Made by a program: the position numbers and the translations under genes. DNA of 64,000 nt from Plantactinospora sp. BC1 (GTDB lineage Bacteria > Actinomycetota > Actinomycetes > Mycobacteriales > Micromonosporaceae): contig NZ_CP028158.1 of NCBI RefSeq assembly GCF_003030345.1, positions 7,812,001-7,876,000 on the forward strand. Reading direction: 5' to 3'. Below are positions 60,309-64,000 of the stretch, one piece after another. Under the pieces are notes generated by a model, which was not told the DNA's origin, made no database searches, and saw only the letters and a program-made list of their open reading frames with translations. Every line of letters starts with the position of its first letter. Within the stretch, counting starts at the first letter, position 1.

Positions 60309-61505
60309 CTACCGGGGGCGCACGGCCGTCAGCTGCGGCACCCCGGCCGACTGGTAGAGCCGCTCGATGATGTCGATCGTCCGGGTCACCTCGGCGATGG
60401 CTGATCCGGGCCGCCCCGGATCAGCCAGCAGCGCCGGCACCAGGTCGAGCTGGCGGCGGTACTCCGCCCCCCGGTCCTGCTGCGGCACGTCGACGGATTC
60501 GGCCCGCCCGTCCCGGTGCAGCAGCAGGGTCGAGCCGCCAACCCCGTTCGGGCTGAGGCCGAAGGTGCAGGTCAACTCGGCACGGCCGGTGGCGCCGTCG
60601 AGCACCACCCGGGTCACGTCGCGCTCGGAATGCGAGGCCCAGGCCGCGCAGACGGTGACGAGCGGGCCGCCCTCGATTTCGAGTACGCCGCGAGCGGTGT
60701 CCTCGACGTCCTTCGGAGCGCCGGCGTACGGGGCAGCGTGCGCGGCCGGACCGGTCCCGCGCCAGGTCGCTTCGGTGCCGGCCCGGGCGAGGAAGTCCCC
60801 CGACACGGCGCAGGTCACCTGCGTGACCCGCGGCCAGGACAACATCCGCATGCCGATGGTGATCAGGTGCCAGCCCAGGTCGATCAGTGCGCCGCCACCG
60901 GCCCGGCGGCGGTCGGTGAACCAGCCGCCCGGAGCGGGAATGCCGCGGGCCCGGATCCACGACAGTTCAACGGCCCGCAGCGGGCCGAGCCGCGGCAGCA
61001 GCGTACGCAGGGCCGTGACGTCCGCGCGATGCCAGGCCGCGCTGCCCGCCAGTAGGCGGGCACCACCCACCCGCTCCGCCTCGGCCAACGCCGCCGCCTC
61101 ATCGGAACTGACGCAGACCGGCTTCTCGACGAACGTGGAGATTCCCCGCTCCAGCAGCGAGATCGCGATCGGGGCGTGCAGGTGATTGGGGGTCACGACC
61201 ACGGCCAGGTCGACCTCGTCGGGACGGAGGTCGCCGGGCTCGTTCAGCAGCCGTGCGGCGGGGAACCTGCCGCCGGCCCACCTGACCGCGACGGGGTCCG
61301 GGTCGTGCACGGCGACGACGGTGAACCCGGGATGACCGCCGAGCAGCGGCGCCCAGAGCTCGTGGACGGCCCAGCCGAGGCCGATGAGCGCCAGCCGGAC
61401 CGGGGCGACGTCGGACACCAGCGCCGCGCTCCGCCGCCGGCCGGCTCCCCGGACCGGACCCGGCGGGCGTGCACCCGTGCCGGGGGAGACACCGCTTCCG
61501 GTCAC
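60309..61505 (-). CDS. RifL-like Gfo/Idh/MocA oxidoreductase
   Basis: The 398-residue Gfo/Idh/MocA enzyme has NAD(P)-binding LALIGLGWAVHELW, the EKPVCVSSDEA block (catalytic Lys) and D-x-G-x-H in ALIDLGWHLITIG. In the AHBA pathway RifL is the oxidoreductase partner of AHBA synthase for making the amino sugar precursor; the other pathway genes here favour this role. The start GTG 61505 overlaps the stop of the ACP gene (GTGA), so the ACP, this enzyme and the condensation gene form one reverse-strand operon. Confidence 0.82.
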   Translation of the reverse strand: MTGSGVSPGTGARPPGPVRGAGRRRSAALVSDVAPVRLALIGLGWAVHELWAPLLGGHPGFTVVAVHDPDPVAVRWAGGRFPAARLLNEPGDLRPDEVDLAVVVTPNHLHAPIAISLLERGISTFVEKPVCVSSDEAAALAEAERVGGARLLAGSAAWHRADVTALRTLLPRLGPLRAVELSWIRARGIPAPGGWFTDRRRAGGGALIDLGWHLITIGMRMLSWPRVTQVTCAVSGDFLARAGTEATWRGTGPAAHAAPYAGAPKDVEDTARGVLEIEGGPLVTVCAAWASHSERDVTRVVLDGATGRAELTCTFGLSPNGVGGSTLLLHRDGRAESVDVPQQDRGAEYRRQLDLVPALLADPGRPGSAIAEVTRTIDIIERLYQSAGVPQLTAVRPR

Positions 61506-61780
61506 CGGGGGCAGCCGACCAGTCGAACGATGCTCTCCGCCAGCGAGCTGACCGAGGCCGCGCTCTGGATCGTCTGGTCCTCGTCGGCGAGGTCGACGCC
61601 GAACTCGTCTTCCGCCCTGGCGAGCAACTGGACGATGGCGATCGAGTCGAACCCGGCGAACTGGGTGAGTGAGGTCTCCTCGTCGATCCCGGACTCCGCG
61701 CAGCTCGGCACCAGCTCCACCACCCAGGCCATCAGTCGCCGCACCACCGCCGAACGCTCAACCATCTCCGCTTCGTTCAT
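61502..61780 (-). CDS. Free-standing acyl/peptidyl carrier protein
   Basis: The 92-residue carrier protein has phosphopantetheine-accepting Ser46 in AGFDSIAIVQLL. The start at 61780 is chosen because GGAGAGG lies 9-10 nt upstream of that ATG; the frame could extend 9 residues further. It overlaps the condensation gene's stop by 23 bases and the next start by 4. It is the natural partner of the acyl-AMP ligase at 53072 and of the condensation protein, so AHBA or another aryl acid would be carried on it. Confidence 0.9.
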   Translation of the reverse strand: MNEAEMVERSAVVRRLMAWVVELVPSCAESGIDEETSLTQFAGFDSIAIVQLLARAEDEFGVDLADEDQTIQSAASVSSLAESIVRLVGCPR

Positions 61781-63170
61781 CAAGAGAGACCTCTCCTTCC
61801 GTATCAACAGCTTCGGTCAGCGCCACCCTGAAGGCGTCGACCGCTGGCAGGTGACGACCCTCGGTCAGTACGGCGAGTGCGAAAGCCTCCATCGCGACGA
61901 GGATGTCGCGCGGTTCCGCCACGGGCAGGTAGCTGCGGTCGATCAGAACTGCCGGCGCCGGCCCGCCCGCTCCGTTCCGCACCTCGACGTGGAACTTGTC
62001 GTCGTAGTACCGAAGACCCTGGGGCGGTCCGATGACGGTCCGGGAGCGGAGCGAATGGATCGCGGGAACGGACCGGAGCCGCTGCGGCCGGGAACTGGCC
62101 GCGGCGTCCCGGAAGTCGTTGTGCATGGCGTCGAACCTGGTCGGATCGACGATCGCCTCCAACTCGTCGGTGCGGTACCTGCCCATCGAGTAACCACGGA
62201 TGCTGGCCGCCATGGAGCGCCGGACAACCTCGTCGAACACCGCGTCGCCCACCTCGACGTCGAAGGCGCACGCCTGCGACAGATTGCCGATGTAGCGCTT
62301 CTCGGCGTCGGTGAACCGGTTCGAGATCATGCAGCGGAGCACAGCGGTAGGGCGGTCCGACAGTGCTGACACCGCCGTCGCCGACAGGGCCACGTAAACG
62401 GCCGGCGAGGTGACCGCGTTCCGGTCGGCGATCCGGTCGAACGCGCACCCGAGTGCCGGGGAGAACATCGAGGCGCGCATCCAACGCGGCTCGCGGTCGG
62501 CAGGCAGCCGGCTCGGGAAGTTCGTGACATCGGCCCGCTCCACGAACCGCTTCCAGCGGCCGATCGTCCGCGCGTTCCGCAGCACGCCCGTCGGGGTGCC
62601 CTCCGCCAACGCTCTCGCCACCGGTGTCAGCAGGGCCCGGTCGTCGCCGTACCGGTGGTCGCCGTTCAGCCGCGCGGTGAACTCCTCCACCAGGCGGTTA
62701 CGGGCCAGTCCGTCGATCGACAGGTGCGACACCACGATCAGCAGCCAGGCGGGACGCCCCTCGACGTGCACGACGCCGAATCGCGCGGGGAGTTCGGAGT
62801 CGAAGTCGAACGACCGATCGGCCAGCCGATCGAGGAGGCCATCCAGCGACTCCTCGGTGCCCTGCTCCACCACCACCTCGACCCCACCCGCCCCGACCAC
62901 CTCCTGCCGGCCGGAGCCATCCGCCGAGTCGAAGTAGCGGGTCCGCAGCGCCTCGTGCTTGACGAGCATTTCCCGGATCACCGACAACACGTCGTCGAGT
63001 GAGCAGCCGGCCGGTATCTCGACCCTGAAACGGACGTTCAGATAGGTGTCGTAGGGATGGAATTTCTTGACCGCTCCCCACATCCCGAACTGGGACCATG
63101 TCATCGGCGCGACAGCGCCGGTCAGGCCCGAAAAATGCACGGTCGTCGACGTGGTTGACGAGGCATTCAT
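61758..63170 (-). CDS. Free-standing NRPS condensation-domain protein
   Basis: The 470-residue condensation-fold protein has SHLSIDG at 148-154 in place of the canonical HHxxxDG: the first His is Ser, the second (catalytic) His149 and D153 are kept. The fold runs from the N-terminal block VAPMTWSQFGMWGAVKKF (about 20-37) to the C-terminal PPQGLRYYDDKFHVEVR region. It may join the carrier-bound aryl acid to an amine or alcohol acceptor. The start at 63170 is supported by AGGAGG about 9 nt upstream. It heads the operon with the ACP and RifL-like genes. Confidence 0.85.
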   Translation of the reverse strand: MNASSTTSTTVHFSGLTGAVAPMTWSQFGMWGAVKKFHPYDTYLNVRFRVEIPAGCSLDDVLSVIREMLVKHEALRTRYFDSADGSGRQEVVGAGGVEVVVEQGTEESLDGLLDRLADRSFDFDSELPARFGVVHVEGRPAWLLIVVSHLSIDGLARNRLVEEFTARLNGDHRYGDDRALLTPVARALAEGTPTGVLRNARTIGRWKRFVERADVTNFPSRLPADREPRWMRASMFSPALGCAFDRIADRNAVTSPAVYVALSATAVSALSDRPTAVLRCMISNRFTDAEKRYIGNLSQACAFDVEVGDAVFDEVVRRSMAASIRGYSMGRYRTDELEAIVDPTRFDAMHNDFRDAAASSRPQRLRSVPAIHSLRSRTVIGPPQGLRYYDDKFHVEVRNGAGGPAPAVLIDRSYLPVAEPRDILVAMEAFALAVLTEGRHLPAVDAFRVALTEAVDTEGEVSLDERSGDG

Positions 63171-63371
63171 TGTGGCTCGACCTCCTGGTGATTGGCTGCC
63201 CGGCACGCATGGTCTGGCCTCGGTGCGGATGCCCGTCGAGAGTGCGGAAAGCTTCTCTGTCAGCCGGCAGCCTTCGGTCAAAGTAGGGATCTCCCGAGCG
63301 GGAGTCAAACGTTTCCGTCTCCCGCCGGACACCTCCCGACAGGGCCGCGGTCGCCGTACGCCCCGGGACGG

Positions 63372-64000
63372 TCAGGCGCCGGTGAGGACCTCGGTGAACC
63401 GCTCGACGAGAGCGATGGCCTGGGCGGGGTTGAGGCGGGGATCGCACGCCGATCTGTATCGGGAGCGGGCCGGCCCCGGACCCAACTCCGCGCAGTTCTC
63501 CACGCATTCGGTCACCTCGTCCGGGGTCATCTCCAGATGCAGCCCACCGGGCTGGACCCGGTGCCGGTGCAGCACCGCACAGAACCGCTCGACCTCCTCG
63601 GTCATCCGCCGCATAACGCGGGTTTTCAGCCCCCGGGCCGAGCGGACGGTGTTGCCGTGCATGGGGTCGCTGAGCCACACGACGCGGGCCGCGTCCTCGC
63701 CCAGGGCGCGGACGACGGGCGGCAGCCGCTCACCGATCCGGTCGGCGCCCATCCGGACGATCAGACTCAGGCGGCCGGGTGGCCTCGTCCCGGCCAGTCG
63801 CGAGACCAACGCGGCTGCCTCGGCCGGGTCGACGCCCGGCCCGATCTTCACCCCGATCGGGTTGCTGACGCTGGCGGCGAATTCGACGTGCGGCCCGCCG
63901 ACGTCCCGGGTGCGTTCGCCGATCCAGACCGTGTGGGCCGACGAGGCGAAGACCCCGCCCCGGATCGGGTCGGGGCGTACGAGGGCGCGCTCGTACTCCA
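63372..64000 (-). CDS. Class II (amino)DAHP synthase, RifH-like, cut by window end
   Basis: The reverse-strand frame is open from the right edge of the window to the stop at 63372, so its N-terminus lies beyond base 64000. The visible part shows class II DAHP synthase motifs: SSAHTVWIGERTRDVGGPHVE, VSNPIGVKIGPGVDP, WLSDPMHGNTV, HRVQPGGLHLEMT and the terminal SACDPRLNPAQAIALVERF. In AHBA clusters this enzyme (RifH) condenses PEP with an amino sugar phosphate (aminoDAHP). Housekeeping AroH-type enzymes look alike, and the neighbourhood decides for the AHBA role. About 200 residues are visible. Confidence 0.9.
   Translation of the reverse strand, partial: EYERALVRPDPIRGGVFASSAHTVWIGERTRDVGGPHVEFAASVSNPIGVKIGPGVDPAEAAALVSRLAGTRPPGRLSLIVRMGADRIGERLPPVVRALGEDAARVVWLSDPMHGNTVRSARGLKTRVMRRMTEEVERFCAVLHRHRVQPGGLHLEMTPDEVTECVENCAELGPGPARSRYRSACDPRLNPAQAIALVERFTEVLTGA

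Overview
The window is a high-GC actinomycete chromosome segment. GTG starts are frequent, stop/start overlaps are tight, the Tat and lipoprotein signals are typical, and F420/LLM and Pta-AckA genes are present. The gene content and codon use suggest Micromonosporaceae, possibly Micromonospora; this assignment is inferred from style, not from a marker gene.

Left flank (1-3.8 kb): the 3' end of a WD40 protein gene, a TPR/zinc-ribbon gene, a frameshifted DDE transposase and a 3' fragment of a tRNA-Pro(GGG) gene followed by its terminator. This looks like the host-side scar of a tRNA-integrated element. Housekeeping/accessory stretch (4-18.4 kb): a sugar ABC importer with a lipoprotein SBP and a fused two-domain permease, pta-ackA with two strong terminators, STAS- and BON-domain genes surrounded by short tandem repeats, a POT peptide transporter, and an OmpR regulator/histidine kinase/GerMN lipoprotein operon. 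Plastic stretch (18.4-24 kb): two truncated IS110 5' ends in direct orientation flank an uncharacterised gene, a dead epimerase and a secreted GH11 xylanase. A second 72-bp direct repeat flanks an APH-like kinase and an RCC1-repeat gene. Then come (24-39.5 kb) HIT, F420/PPOX, VOC, DUF4253-like, MerR, acyl-CoA oxidase and methyltransferase genes, a LuxR-type two-component pair beside an ABC exporter, a secreted serpin, gene relics and a GH15 glucoamylase-like gene.

Right part (39.7-64 kb, running off the window): a biosynthetic gene cluster built on 3-amino-5-hydroxybenzoate (AHBA). The AHBA synthase (51081-52265) is recognised with high confidence. RifI-like (39730), RifM-like (52291), RifL-like (complement 60309) and class II (amino)DAHP synthase (complement 63372, cut by the window end) genes support it. 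Kanosamine kinase, aminodehydroquinate synthase and aminodehydroquinate dehydratase are not in the window. No polyketide synthase is visible. Instead there is an acyl-AMP ligase, a free-standing carrier protein and a free-standing condensation-type enzyme. An amide-forming set accompanies them: an ATP-grasp ligase, two FemAB/GNAT-fold transferases and an APH-type kinase. Oxidative and tailoring enzymes are a radical SAM protein, a ureohydrolase-fold enzyme, a probable Fe/2OG oxygenase, a PhyH oxygenase, a P450, an SDR, an LLM F420 enzyme and a carboxylesterase. An MFS exporter is present.

This enzyme set matches no AHBA product I know (ansamycins need a PKS; mitomycin needs the MitB glycosyltransferase). 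It is the best candidate here for an undescribed system. A shared 15-bp palindrome upstream of the AHBA synthase gene and of the PhyH gene may be its operator.
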